From Rhodoferax sediminis (GTDB taxonomy: Bacteria; Pseudomonadota; Gammaproteobacteria; Burkholderiales; Burkholderiaceae_C): a stretch of 64,000 bases of DNA. The translations under genes were made by a program, and so were the position numbers. Of this stretch, positions 10,671-21,088 are shown piece by piece. A model generated the notes under the pieces. It searched no databases, was not told the DNA's origin, and saw only the letters and a program-made list of their open reading frames with translations. The first letter of the stretch is position 1. Every line of letters begins with the position of its first letter. The stretch is from positions 2,431,001 through 2,495,000 of the forward strand of contig NZ_CP035503.1 in the NCBI RefSeq assembly GCF_006970865.1, given 5' to 3'.

Positions 10671-11866
10671 ATGTCATTGTTTACCGCCGTCGAAATGGCC
10701 CCCGCGACCCGATTCTGGGCCTCAACGAACAGTTCAACGCCGACCCCAACCCGGCCAAAGTCAACCTCGGCGTCGGCGTGTACTTCGACGACAACGGCAA
10801 GCTGCCCCTGCTGGCCTGCGTGCGGGCCGCCGAGCATGCAATGATGGAAGCGCCCACCGCGCGTGGCTACCTGCCGATCGACGGCATCGCCGCCTACGAC
10901 GCCGCCGTCAAGGGCCTGGTGTTCGGGGCCGACTCCGAACCCGTCAAGTCAGGCCGTGTGGCCACCGTTCAGGCCATTGGCGGCACCGGCGGCCTCAAGG
11001 TGGGCGCCGACTTTCTCAAGCACCTCAACCCCAACGCCAAGGTCCTGATCAGCGACCCGAGCTGGGAAAACCACCGCGCGCTGTTCACCAACGCCGGCTT
11101 CCTGGTCGAGACCTATCCCTACTACGACGCCGCCAAACGCGGTGTGAACTTTGAAGGCATGCTGGCCGCCCTGAACGCCGCCGCGGCCGGCACCATCGTC
11201 GTGCTGCACGCCTGCTGCCATAACCCCACTGGTTACGACATCACCGCCGCGCAATGGGACCAGGTGGTGGCTGCCGTCAAGGCCAGGGGGCTGACCGCGT
11301 TCCTCGACATGGCGTACCAGGGCTTTGGGCACGGCATCCGCGAGGACGGCGCGGCGATCGGCAAGTTCGTCGCGGCCGGCCTGTCGTTCTTTGTCTCCAC
11401 CAGCTTCAGCAAGAGTTTCAGCCTGTATGGCGAGCGCGTCGGCGCGCTGTCCGTCCTGTGCGAGAACAAGGAAGAAGCCGACCGCGTGCTGTCCCAGCTC
11501 AAGATCGTGATCCGCACCAACTACAGCAACCCGCCGATCCACGGTGGCGCGGTAGTGGCTGCCGTGCTGGGCAACCCCGAGCTGCGCGCCCTGTGGGAGA
11601 AGGAGCTGGGCGAGATGCGCGTGCGCATCAAGCAGATGCGCAACCTGCTGGTGGAAAAACTCAAGGCCGCGGGCGTCAAGCAGGACATGAGCTTCATCAC
11701 CAGCCAGATCGGCATGTTCAGCTACTCGGGCCTCTCCAAGGACCAGATGGTGCGCCTGCGCAACGAGTTCGGTGTGTACGGCACCGACACCGGGCGCATG
11801 TGCGTGGCCGCGCTCAACAGCAAGAACATCGACTACGTCTGCGCCTCGATTGCCAAGGTCATTTAA
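10671..11866 (+). CDS. tyrB: aromatic amino acid aminotransferase, frameshifted near the 5' end
   Basis: A class I PLP aminotransferase: RDPILGLNEQFNADPNP at the N-terminus, YLPIDGIAAY, HACCHNPTGYD, FLDMAYQGFG, and the PLP lysine in STSFSKSFSLYGERVG. It interconverts aromatic 2-oxo acids (or aspartate) with amino acids. The natural start is the ATG at 10671 (MSLFTAVEMAP), but after that start the C-run at 10699-10703 has five Cs. Six would join it to RDPILG. As written, the ATG frame stops at 10842-10844 after 57 codons, and the remaining frame reaches upstream only through a TTG at 10577. Either a sequencing error or a real mutation; the rest of the gene is intact and full length. Confidence 0.85.
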
Positions 11867-11897
11867 GGCTGTAGCCCATACGGGCCATGCGCACCCA

Positions 11898-11914
11898 GCT
11901 ATTCTTTAGATAGC
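11898..11914. repeat. GCTAT-N7-ATAGC hairpin repeat, intergenic copy
   Basis: GCTAT (11898-11902) and ATAGC (11910-11914) with a 7-base spacer, just after the aminotransferase stop codon. Same 5-7-5 geometry as copies at 20280, 20883, 26896, 32076, 49823 and 51967. Confidence 0.6.
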
Positions 11915-11939
11915 AAATCGAAATTGGCGTTTCGCCGCC

Positions 11940-12010
11940 GGGCCGCCCCCAAGGCGAAACAGCCCCCTCGGGGGCAGCGCAGCACACGAAGTGGCAAGCG
12001 TGGGGGCCAG
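11940..12010. repeat. GC-rich Comamonadaceae-type palindromic repeat / probable bidirectional terminator
   Basis: GGCCGCCCCC near 11940 is complementary to GTGGGGGCC at 12001-12009, and a strong inner hairpin GCCCCC-TC-GGGGGC sits between them. It fills the space between convergent genes (aminotransferase and dioxygenase) and ends at the dioxygenase stop. From memory, very similar C/G-rich elements are frequent between convergent genes of Comamonadaceae. Confidence 0.6.
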
Positions 12011-12865
12011 TCAGCCCCAGATCACCGAGCGCATCGAGATCGAGGCCAGCTGGAAGCTGGTGTTGAAAAAGCGCGGCGGCTCATTGGAGTCCACCGCACC
12101 GGCGGCATACAGCAGCGGCAGGTAGTGCTCATAGGTCGGGTGAGCCTGCTGCGCCAGCGCTCCCAGTTTCTGGAAATCCTGCAACGCGCCCAGGCGGCCT
12201 TGCGTGATGTGCTCGGCGGTCACGGCATCGAACTCGAGCGCCCAGTCATACGCCTGGCTGCCGTCGCCCGACCAGCGCGCGCTGCGCAGGTTGTGCACGA
12301 TGTTGCCGCTGCCCACGATCAGCACGCCGCGCTCGCGCAAGGCCTTGAGCTGTTGCGCGAGCGCATAGTGCTCTTCGGGCGCACGCCCGTAGTCCATGCT
12401 GAGCTGGATGACCGGAATGTCTGCATCGGGAAACATGGGTTTGAGCACCGACCAGGTCCCATGGTCCAGCCCCCACTTGCCCGTGTCCAACCCAATGGGT
12501 GCCGAGTGCCGCTGCCGGACCATCAGGCTGATCGCCTGCGCCGCCGCCGGGTCGCCGGGCGCGGGGTATTGCTGCTCGAAGAGTTCCTGCGGAAAGCCGC
12601 CAAAGTCGTGAATGGTTTTGGGCTGCGCCATGCCGGTCAGCCACCAGCCGTCGGTGAGCCAGTGCGCGGAAATGCACAAAACCAGTTGCGGCCGCGGCAT
12701 TTTCGAACCGAACTCGGCGCCCAGTGTCTGCCAGCTGCGGCGGTACTCGTTGTCTTCGATGGCATTCATCGGGCTGCCGTGGCCGACCAAAAGAACCGGC
12801 ATCCGCTCTGATTTTTTGAGCGACCGGATCTGGTCGAGTGGGATCGCTTCGGCAATATTGGTCAT
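12011..12865 (-). CDS. DODA-type extradiol ring-opening dioxygenase (class III, LigB-like)
   Basis: A 284-residue class III extradiol dioxygenase of the DODA/YgiD type. Metal-ligand candidates are the histidines in LLVGHGSPMNAIED (near residue 35), CISAHW (near 72) and HDFGGFP (near 90), and the HGTWSVLKPMFP segment is conserved. These enzymes cleave catecholic rings with a Zn or Fe centre; the substrate here is unknown. The ATG at 12863-12865 has an AGGAA Shine-Dalgarno; the much longer open frame running through the LysR gene is rejected. It follows the LysR gene by 20 bases on the same strand. Confidence 0.8.
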   Translation of the reverse strand: MTNIAEAIPLDQIRSLKKSERMPVLLVGHGSPMNAIEDNEYRRSWQTLGAEFGSKMPRPQLVLCISAHWLTDGWWLTGMAQPKTIHDFGGFPQELFEQQYPAPGDPAAAQAISLMVRQRHSAPIGLDTGKWGLDHGTWSVLKPMFPDADIPVIQLSMDYGRAPEEHYALAQQLKALRERGVLIVGSGNIVHNLRSARWSGDGSQAYDWALEFDAVTAEHITQGRLGALQDFQKLGALAQQAHPTYEHYLPLLYAAGAVDSNEPPRFFNTSFQLASISMRSVIWG

Positions 12866-12885
12866 GTGTGTTCCTGTCAACATCG

Positions 12886-13794
12886 TTACTTCTGGTCGGT
12901 CCACCAGGCTTCCCCGAATTGTCCCTGCAACCAGGCCACGAAGCCGCTGACCTTGGCAGGAACCAGCCGCGGTGAAGGATAGACGGCATGGATCTCCTGG
13001 GACGGCAACGCCCAGTCGCCGAGCAATGGCCGCACGACACCGCTGTTGACCGACTCGTACGCCACATACCAGGGCAGGGCCGCCACCCCCATGCCGCCGC
13101 GCGCCGCCGCGAGCAGTGCCGACAGGTTGTTCGAACGCAGCGGCCCCTTGACCGGCACAGGCAGCGCCTGGCCGTCGGCACCGATGAAGTGCCAGCGCGC
13201 ATCGCCTTGCACCGTGCTGTAGATGAGCGCATCGTGCGCCGCCAGATCGGCCGGACTCAGCGGCATGCCGCGCCGCTCCAGGTAAGCCGGCGCGGCCACC
13301 AGCACCCAGGGGTTGACGCCCAGGTAGCGGGCGCCCAGCGTGGAATCTGCCAGCCGGCCCATGCGGACGGCCACGTCGATGCCCTGCTCGACGAGGTTCA
13401 CGTAGCGGTCCTCGAAATTCAACTCGATCTGCAGCTTGGGGTTGAGCTGCATGAAGCGCATCACCAGCGGCACCAGCACGCGCCGGCCGAAGGCCACCGA
13501 GGTCGAGATGCGCAGGCCACCCTGCACCTGCGACTGCAGCAGGCTGGCGACGGTCTCGGCCTCCTCCACGTGATGCGCAATCAGCTTGCACTTTTCGTAA
13601 TACAGCGCGCCGATCTCGGTTGGCGTCACGCCATGCGTCGAGCGGTGCAGCAAGCGCGAGCCGAGCTGTTGTTCCAGCTGCGCCACGAGTTTGGTGGCGG
13701 ACGGCTGGCCCATGCCCATATCGGCCGCGGCCTTGCTGAACGAGCCGAGGTCCACCACGCGAATAAAGAGCCGAACGGCCTGGATGCGGTCCAT
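12886..13794 (-). CDS. LysR-family transcriptional regulator
   Basis: A 302-residue LTTR. The N-terminal helix-turn-helix is in [27 protein letters not shown]; a periplasmic-binding-like effector domain follows from residue 90. It is divergent from gcl (137-base spacer) and co-oriented with the dioxygenase gene downstream. The most likely target is the gcl operon and/or the dioxygenase. The start [10 protein letters not shown] at 13794 fits the family; an eight-residue longer form is possible. Confidence 0.88.
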   Translation of the reverse strand: MDRIQAVRLFIRVVDLGSFSKAAADMGMGQPSATKLVAQLEQQLGSRLLHRSTHGVTPTEIGALYYEKCKLIAHHVEEAETVASLLQSQVQGGLRISTSVAFGRRVLVPLVMRFMQLNPKLQIELNFEDRYVNLVEQGIDVAVRMGRLADSTLGARYLGVNPWVLVAAPAYLERRGMPLSPADLAAHDALIYSTVQGDARWHFIGADGQALPVPVKGPLRSNNLSALLAAARGGMGVAALPWYVAYESVNSGVVRPLLGDWALPSQEIHAVYPSPRLVPAKVSGFVAWLQGQFGEAWWTDQK

Positions 13795-13829
13795 GGCTTG
13801 CAAGTGGACCACAGCCATCGGCGCCTGTC

Positions 13830-13844
13830 ATTCCAATCTTGAAT
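13830..13844. promoter_or_regulatory. candidate LysR box (T-N11-A) between lysR and gcl
   Basis: ATTC-N7-GAAT at 13830-13844 contains the T-N11-A dyad TTCCAATCTTGAA. It lies 36 bases upstream of the lysR start and 88 bases upstream of gcl, a normal place for LTTR autoregulation and activation of the divergent gene. Confidence 0.4.
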
Positions 13845-13931
13845 AACCGTAATGCGCGGGGGCGTCTTGCCGGCAGGAGCCGATGCCGCAACACTGCCTG
13901 TCAACGTTTACACATTCTCAAGGAGACTTCG

Positions 13932-15731
<1,800 letters not shown>

Positions 15732-15741
15732 GGGGACCGAA

Positions 15742-16521
15742 ATGCCAAACTTTGCCGCCAACCTCACGATGCTCTTCACCGAGCACCCCTTCCTCGACCG
15801 TTTCGAGCGCGCCGCCAAGGCCGGCTTCACGGCCGTGGAGTTCCTGTTCCCGTATGCCTACAGCGCGGACGACATCAAACAACGGCTTGACGCCCAGGGC
15901 TTGACGCTGGTGCTGCACAACCTGCCCGCCGGCAATTGGGACGCGGGCGAGCGCGGCATTGCCTGTCACCCGGACCGTGTGGCCGAGTTCCGCGATGGCG
16001 TGGCAACGGCCATCACCTACGCCAAGGCGCTGGGCGTGGGTCAGCTCAACTGCCTGGCGGGCCAGGCGCCCGAGGGCATCGCCGACAACGTGCTGCGCGA
16101 GACCTTGATTGAGAACCTGCGCTATGCCGCCGCGCAATTGAAGAAGGCCGGACTCAGGCTGCTGATCGAGCCGATCAATACCTTCGACATCCCGGGCTTC
16201 TACCTCAACCGAACGACGCAGGCCGTCTCCATCCTGGTCGAGGTTGGTGCCGACAACGCGTTCGTCCAGTACGACATCTACCACGCCCAGCGCATGGAAG
16301 GCGAGCTGGCTTCGACGATGCAGAAGTACCTGCCGCGCATCGGCCACATCCAGCTGGCCGACAACCCGGGCCGCAACGAACCGGGCAGCGGCGAAATCAA
16401 CTACGCGTTCCTGTTCGCTCACCTCGATCGCATCGGCTATACCGGCTGGATCGGCTGTGAATACAAGCCCGCCACCACCACCGAGGCCGGCCTGGGCTGG
16501 CGCCAGCAACTTCTGAAATAA
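15742..16521 (+). CDS. hyi: hydroxypyruvate isomerase
   Basis: A 259-residue AP-endonuclease-2-fold TIM-barrel isomerase interconverting hydroxypyruvate and tartronate semialdehyde. Segments such as HNLPAGNWDAGERGIACHP and LIEPINTFDIPGFYLNRT are characteristic, with catalytic Glu residues in LIEPIN and GCEYKP. It starts 10 bases after gcl and precedes glxR, the standard gene order. Confidence 0.95.
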   Translation: MPNFAANLTMLFTEHPFLDRFERAAKAGFTAVEFLFPYAYSADDIKQRLDAQGLTLVLHNLPAGNWDAGERGIACHPDRVAEFRDGVATAITYAKALGVGQLNCLAGQAPEGIADNVLRETLIENLRYAAAQLKKAGLRLLIEPINTFDIPGFYLNRTTQAVSILVEVGADNAFVQYDIYHAQRMEGELASTMQKYLPRIGHIQLADNPGRNEPGSGEINYAFLFAHLDRIGYTGWIGCEYKPATTTEAGLGWRQQLLK

Positions 16522-16544
16522 ACTCCCCAACAACGACCCACATC

Positions 16545-17450
16545 ATGACTTCACAACCTCTCAAGATCGGCTTCATCGGCCTGGGCATCATGGGCACCCC
16601 GATGGCCGGCCACCTGCTCAAGGCCGGCCACCAACTGTTCGTCTACACACGCGGCAAGACGCCCGAGCCGATCGCCACCAGCAGCGCGACGCAGTGCATC
16701 AGCGCCCGCGGCGTGGCCGAGCGCGCCGACATCATCATCACGATGGTGCCCGACACACCCGATGTCGAAGCCGTCTTATTCGGCGAGAACGGCGTTGCCG
16801 CGGGACTGGGCAAGGGCAAGGTGGTGGTGGACATGAGCTCGATCTCACCCGTCGAGACCAAGGAATTCGCGAAAAAGATCCAGGCCCTGGGCTGCGACTA
16901 CCTCGACGCGCCGGTCAGCGGCGGTGATGTCGGCGCGAAGAATGCGACCCTGTCGATCATGGTCGGCGGCGAACAGGCCGTGTTCGATCGCGTGCGGCCC
17001 GTGTTCGAACTCATGGGCAAGAACATCACGCTGGTCGGCGGCATAGGCGACGGCCAGACCTGCAAGGTCGCGAACCAGATCGTCGTGGCCCTGACCATCA
17101 ACGCCGTCGCCGAGGGGCTGCTGTTCGCGGCGCGCGCTGGCGCCGATGCCGGCAAGGTACGCCAGGCGCTGATGGGCGGCTTGGCCACCTCGCGCATCCT
17201 GGACATCCTGGGCGATCGCATGATCAAGCGCAGCGTCGATCCGGGGTTTCGCATCGCGCTGCACCAGAAGGACCTGAACCTGGCGCTGGGCGCGGCCAAA
17301 TCGCTGGGCCTGGCGCTGCCCGCCACCTCGAATGCCCAGCAACTGTTCAGCGCCTGCGTCTCGCACGGCGGTGCCGCCTGGGATCACTCGGGGATGGTGC
17401 GCGCACTGGAAAAGTTATCGAACTTCGAAATCGGCCAGAAGGCCAGCTGA
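16545..17450 (+). CDS. glxR: 2-hydroxy-3-oxopropionate (tartronate semialdehyde) reductase
   Basis: A 301-residue beta-hydroxyacid dehydrogenase reducing tartronate semialdehyde to D-glycerate with NAD(P)H. The Rossmann motif GLGIMGTPMAGHL is at residues 11-23, substrate motif DAPVSGGDVGAKNATL near 120, and the catalytic lysine is in CKVANQI near 170. It lies 23 bases after hyi and feeds the glycerate kinase downstream. Confidence 0.95.
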   Translation: MTSQPLKIGFIGLGIMGTPMAGHLLKAGHQLFVYTRGKTPEPIATSSATQCISARGVAERADIIITMVPDTPDVEAVLFGENGVAAGLGKGKVVVDMSSISPVETKEFAKKIQALGCDYLDAPVSGGDVGAKNATLSIMVGGEQAVFDRVRPVFELMGKNITLVGGIGDGQTCKVANQIVVALTINAVAEGLLFAARAGADAGKVRQALMGGLATSRILDILGDRMIKRSVDPGFRIALHQKDLNLALGAAKSLGLALPATSNAQQLFSACVSHGGAAWDHSGMVRALEKLSNFEIGQKAS

Positions 17451-17486
17451 AGCGTACAAGCGAGACTCTCCCCGAGACACCCGACC

Positions 17487-18776
17487 ATGCCCCAAGAAAC
17501 TCCGCAGGCCTTGCTGCGGCGCCTGTTCGACGCCGCCACCGCCAGCGCCCAGCCGGCGCTGTGCATCCCGCCGTACATGCCATCGCCGAAGGAGCTTGGA
17601 ACGGGCCGTCTGATCGTGATTGGTGCGGGCAAGGCCTCGGCCGCGATGGCGCGGGCCGTTGAAGATCATTGGCCGGGGCCCCTGTCGGGTCTGGTGGTCA
17701 CCCGCTACGGCTACGCGGTGCCCTGCGAGCGCATCGAGATCGTCGAAGCGGCGCATCCGGTCCCCGACGCCGCCGGCCTGGCCGCCGCAGAACGCCTGCT
17801 CGAGCTGGTTAAGGGCTTGCGCCCGGATGACCTCGTGCTGTGCCTGATCTCGGGCGGCGGCTCGTCGCTGCTGCCGCTCCCCGCGTCAGGCTTGACCTTG
17901 GACCACAAGCAGAACGTGAACCGCGCCCTGCTGAAGTCGGGCGCCACCATCAGCGAGATGAACTGCGTGCGGCGCCACCTCTCGGGCATCAAGGGCGGCC
18001 GCCTTGCCGCAGCCTGCCATCCGGCCCGGGTGCTCACCCTGTTGATCTCCGATGTGCCAGGCGATGATCCGATCGACATCGCCTCCGGCCCCACGGTCGC
18101 CGACCCCACGACCTGCGAAGACGCACTCGCCATCATCCAGCGCTACGGCATCGAGGTGCCGGCGGCGGTGCAGGGCGTGCTCGAAAGCGGCCGCAGCGAG
18201 TCCGTCAAACCCGGCGACCCGCGGCTGGCGCGCGCCAGCGTCCGCATGATCGCCACCCCCCAAATGGCGCTGGAGGCCGCGGCCAACGTGGCGCGGCAAG
18301 CCGGTTACACCCCCTACATCCTCGGTGACGCGCTGGAAGGCGAGGCGCGTGACGTCGGCAAGGTGCTGGCGGGCATCGCGCTGCAAGTGGCCGGGCGCGG
18401 CCAGCCGGTGCAGCCGCCCTGCGTGCTGCTTTCGGGCGGCGAGACCACCGTCACCGTGCGCGGCAGCGGGCGCGGCGGGCGCAACGTGGAATGCCTGCTC
18501 TCCATAGGCATCGCCCTCAACGGCCACCCGCGCATCCATGGGCTGGCGGGCGATACCGATGGCGTGGATGGCCAGGAGGAGATTGCCGGCGCCTGCCTCG
18601 CGCCCGACTCTCTGGCGCGTGCCTGGGCACGGGGCATCAGGCCCAGAGACGCCTTGGCGAACAATGACGGTCATGGCTTTTTCGAGGCGCTGGGGGATTC
18701 GGTGATCACCGGGCCGACGCTGACCAACGTGAACGACTTTCGCGCCCTTCTCATCGAAGCACCTGCCGAAACCTGA
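17487..18776 (+). CDS. ttuD: glycerate 2-kinase, MOFRL/TtuD type
   Basis: A 429-residue GckA/TtuD-family kinase phosphorylating D-glycerate to 2-phosphoglycerate. Recognisable segments are GAGKASAAMA near 47, CLISGGGSSLL near 120 and the C-terminal MOFRL domain LAGDTDGVDG. It completes the glyoxylate-to-glycolysis route started by gcl. Genes of this type were first called tartrate utilisation genes or hydroxypyruvate reductases; in this operon the kinase role is the natural reading. Confidence 0.92.
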   Translation: MPQETPQALLRRLFDAATASAQPALCIPPYMPSPKELGTGRLIVIGAGKASAAMARAVEDHWPGPLSGLVVTRYGYAVPCERIEIVEAAHPVPDAAGLAAAERLLELVKGLRPDDLVLCLISGGGSSLLPLPASGLTLDHKQNVNRALLKSGATISEMNCVRRHLSGIKGGRLAAACHPARVLTLLISDVPGDDPIDIASGPTVADPTTCEDALAIIQRYGIEVPAAVQGVLESGRSESVKPGDPRLARASVRMIATPQMALEAAANVARQAGYTPYILGDALEGEARDVGKVLAGIALQVAGRGQPVQPPCVLLSGGETTVTVRGSGRGGRNVECLLSIGIALNGHPRIHGLAGDTDGVDGQEEIAGACLAPDSLARAWARGIRPRDALANNDGHGFFEALGDSVITGPTLTNVNDFRALLIEAPAET

Positions 18777-18923
18777 GGCCCCCGCAGAGGCCGAAACGCC
18801 AAAGTCGTCGCCAGCCTTTGGCCCTGCGCGGCCTGCCGGGCCGCACCGTTGCGTTCATGCCATTTTCCCTGCCGATTCTCCACAAAATCGGCAACGTCGG
18901 GTGGAAATTGGGGGTTGCTCTCC

Positions 18924-18963
18924 ACGACAGCTTGTCGGACAACTGGTATATTGCGTTGCAACA
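18924..18963 (+). promoter_or_regulatory. phaZ promoter with PhaR-like operator
   Basis: A -35-like ACGACA (18924-18929), a 17-base spacer and an extended -10 TGGTATATT (TATATT at 18947-18952) precede phaZ by about 25 bases. The spacer holds the inverted repeat TTGTC-G-GACAA (18932-18942). TGCGTTGCAACA at 18952-18963, over the likely start point, matches 11 of 12 positions of the PhaR motif TGCRNYGCASMA as I remember it from Bradyrhizobium. Confidence 0.5.
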
Positions 18964-18977
18964 TATAACGAAAGTAG

Positions 18978-20411
18978 ATGTTCAGCATGATGTACCAAAT
19001 CTACGAAACCCAGCGCTCCCTGATGGAGCCTTTCGCCGACTTTGCGCAGGCTGCCGCCAAGATGTATGGCAATCCGCTGTCGCCGCTGGGCCACAACCCC
19101 TTCGCACAACGCGTCTCGGCCGGATTCGGCCTGCTTTACCGCCTGGGCAAGGATTACGAAAAGCCGGTGTTTGGCCTGCAAACCGTCCCGGTGGACGGCA
19201 TTGATGTGGCCATCCACGAGCGGGTCGAAATCGACAAGCCGTTTTGCGAGCTGCGCCGCTTCAAGCGCTTCACCGACGACCCGGAGACACTGACCAAGCT
19301 CAAGGGCCAGCCTGCGGTGCTGATCGTGGCCCCGCTGTCGGGTCACCACGCCACGCTCTTGCGTGACACCGTCAAGACCATGCTCAAGAACCACAAGGTC
19401 TACATCACCGACTGGAAAAATGCCCGGCTGGTGCCCCTGTCCGAGGGTGAATTCCACCTGGACGACTATGTCAACTATGCGCAGGAATTCATCCGTCATC
19501 TGCAGGCGCGCTACGGCAACTGCCACGTGGTGAGCGTGTGCCAGCCCACCGTGCCGGTGCTGGCAGCCGTTTCGCTGATGGCCAGCCGCGGCGAAGCCAC
19601 GCCCCTGACCATGACCATGATGGGCGGGCCGATCGACGCGCGCAAGATGCCCACCTCGGTCAACAACCTGGCGACCAACAAGAGCCACGACTGGTTCAAG
19701 AACAACGTGATTTACCGCGTGCCCAGCAACTACCCCGGCGCCGGGCGGCGCGTTTACCCGGGCTTTTTGCAGCACACCGGCTTTGTTGCCATGAACCCGA
19801 GCAACCACGCCCGCAGCCACTACGACTATTTCAACGACCTGCTCAAGGGCGATGACGTCAGCACGGAAGCGCACCGCAAGTTCTACGACGAATACAACGC
19901 CGTGCTCGACATGGACGCCGACTACTACCTGGAGACCATTAGGGTGGTGTTTCAGGATTTCTGCCTCGTCAACGGAACCTGGGACGTGAAGGGCGTGGAT
20001 GGCAAGACCGAGCGTGTTCGGCCCCAGGACATCAAGACCACCGCCCTGCTTTCCGTCGAGGGCGAGCTCGACGATATTTCCGGTTTGGGTCAAACCCGGG
20101 CCGTGCATGAGCTGTGCACTGGCGTGCCTGCATCGCAGCAACGCCATCTGGAGGCCAAGGGTGCCGGCCACTACGGCATCTTCAGTGGCCGGCGCTGGCG
20201 TGAGGTGGTCTACCCCGAGGTCAAGCGCTTTATTCTTGAGCACCATGCCGCCAAAGCCGTTATCAAGGCTGAAGAAGCTGCTACAAAACCAGTAGCACAC
20301 GCTGCAACGCAAGCGGCGGCCCAAGTCAAAACGAGTGCCAGCAAGACCGTCAAAGTGGTCAGCAAACCGGTCGCCAAAGCAACGACCACAAAAGTCGCGC
20401 GCAAGAAGTAG
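18978..20411 (+). CDS. phaZ: intracellular poly(3-hydroxybutyrate) depolymerase
   Basis: A 477-residue i-PHB depolymerase of the PhaZ1 type. The catalytic cysteine is C188 in the SVCQPTVPV box (a lipase-box variant), with the family's [15 protein letters not shown] and late ELDDISG and GHYGIF segments (Asp and His of the triad). It breaks down stored PHB in granules. After about residue 420 it carries an Ala/Lys/Thr/Val-rich tail of about 55 residues ending in ARKK. ATGs at 18987 and 18990 are alternative starts. RsxB follows 8 bases later. Confidence 0.92.
   Translation: MFSMMYQIYETQRSLMEPFADFAQAAAKMYGNPLSPLGHNPFAQRVSAGFGLLYRLGKDYEKPVFGLQTVPVDGIDVAIHERVEIDKPFCELRRFKRFTDDPETLTKLKGQPAVLIVAPLSGHHATLLRDTVKTMLKNHKVYITDWKNARLVPLSEGEFHLDDYVNYAQEFIRHLQARYGNCHVVSVCQPTVPVLAAVSLMASRGEATPLTMTMMGGPIDARKMPTSVNNLATNKSHDWFKNNVIYRVPSNYPGAGRRVYPGFLQHTGFVAMNPSNHARSHYDYFNDLLKGDDVSTEAHRKFYDEYNAVLDMDADYYLETIRVVFQDFCLVNGTWDVKGVDGKTERVRPQDIKTTALLSVEGELDDISGLGQTRAVHELCTGVPASQQRHLEAKGAGHYGIFSGRRWREVVYPEVKRFILEHHAAKAVIKAEEAATKPVAHAATQAAAQVKTSASKTVKVVSKPVAKATTTKVARKK
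20280..20296. repeat. GCTAC-N7-GTAGC hairpin inside phaZ
   Basis: GCTAC (20280-20284) and GTAGC (20292-20296) with a 7-base spacer, inside the part of phaZ encoding the Ala/Lys-rich tail. Same geometry as the other dispersed copies but with compensating C/G changes in the stem. Confidence 0.5.
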
Positions 20412-20419
20412 GTTCGTTT

Positions 20420-21088
20420 GTGGATGCGCTGGCCGCCCGCATCAATGCCGCCCTGCCCCAAACCCAGTGCACGCGCTGCGGTTACCCGGATTGCGCAGGC
20501 TATGCCCAAGCCCTTGCCAGCGGCGAAGCAGACATCAACCAGTGCCCACCCGGTGGCGCTGAGGGCATTGGCCGGCTCGCCCGCCTGACCGGGCGGCCCG
20601 TGCAGCCCCTGAATCCCGCGAATGGGCTCGAGGCCCCGCGCACGGTGGCCGTCATCGACGAGGCCTGGTGCATCGGCTGCACCCTGTGCATCGCCGCCTG
20701 CCCGACCGACGCCATCATCGGCAGCAACAAGCTGATGCATACCGTGATCGAGCCCTACTGCACCGGCTGCGAGCTGTGCGTTCCGGTCTGCCCGGTGGAC
20801 TGCATCAGCATGGAGAACGCCACGCAAGAGCGCACCGGCTGGGCGGCGTGGTCACAAGCCCAGGCCGACGAAGCCCGCGAACGCTATGAATTTCATAGCT
20901 TCAGGCGTATACGAGACCAGGGCGAGAACGATAAAAGGCTCGAAGAAAAAGCCCAGGCCAAACTGGCCGACCTGCCAGCCCACTCGCAGATCACCGACCC
21001 GGATGCACTCGCCCAAAAGCGCGCTGTGATTGAAGCGGCGCTGGCTCGCGCACGCGCGCGCCGCGGCAACGCATCCGGCGGAAATTAA
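20420..21088 (+). CDS. rsxB: RsxB/RnfB-like ferredoxin-type electron transport protein
   Basis: A 222-residue protein starting with GTG. An N-terminal Fe-S domain (residues 1-60, with [13 protein letters not shown] and a later CPPGG) is followed by two [4Fe-4S] ferredoxin motifs ([28 protein letters not shown]). The layout is that of RnfB/RsxB without the N-terminal membrane helix. No other rnf/rsx genes are nearby, so it is a stand-alone form. Residues about 155-175 are encoded by a dispersed-repeat copy (20883-20940). It ends overlapping the convergent korB by 4 bases, suggesting it may work with that oxidoreductase, which is inference. Confidence 0.85.
   Translation: MDALAARINAALPQTQCTRCGYPDCAGYAQALASGEADINQCPPGGAEGIGRLARLTGRPVQPLNPANGLEAPRTVAVIDEAWCIGCTLCIAACPTDAIIGSNKLMHTVIEPYCTGCELCVPVCPVDCISMENATQERTGWAAWSQAQADEARERYEFHSFRRIRDQGENDKRLEEKAQAKLADLPAHSQITDPDALAQKRAVIEAALARARARRGNASGGN
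20883..20940 (+). repeat. dispersed GCTAT-N7-ATAGC repeat inserted in the rsxB coding region
   Basis: GCTAT (20883-20887), 7 bases, ATAGC (20895-20899), then a tail with ACCAGGGCGAGAACGATAAAA. The AT-rich stem and low-GC tail stand out from the surrounding GC-rich codons, and the reading frame stays open through it. Confidence 0.6.

Noticed and set aside
12011..13894. 627-residue continuous frame suggesting a LysR-dioxygenase fusion
   Set aside because: The upstream part is in a different frame from the real LysR gene and reads as Arg/Gly/Pro-rich noise. The dioxygenase has its own start with a ribosome-binding site at 12865.
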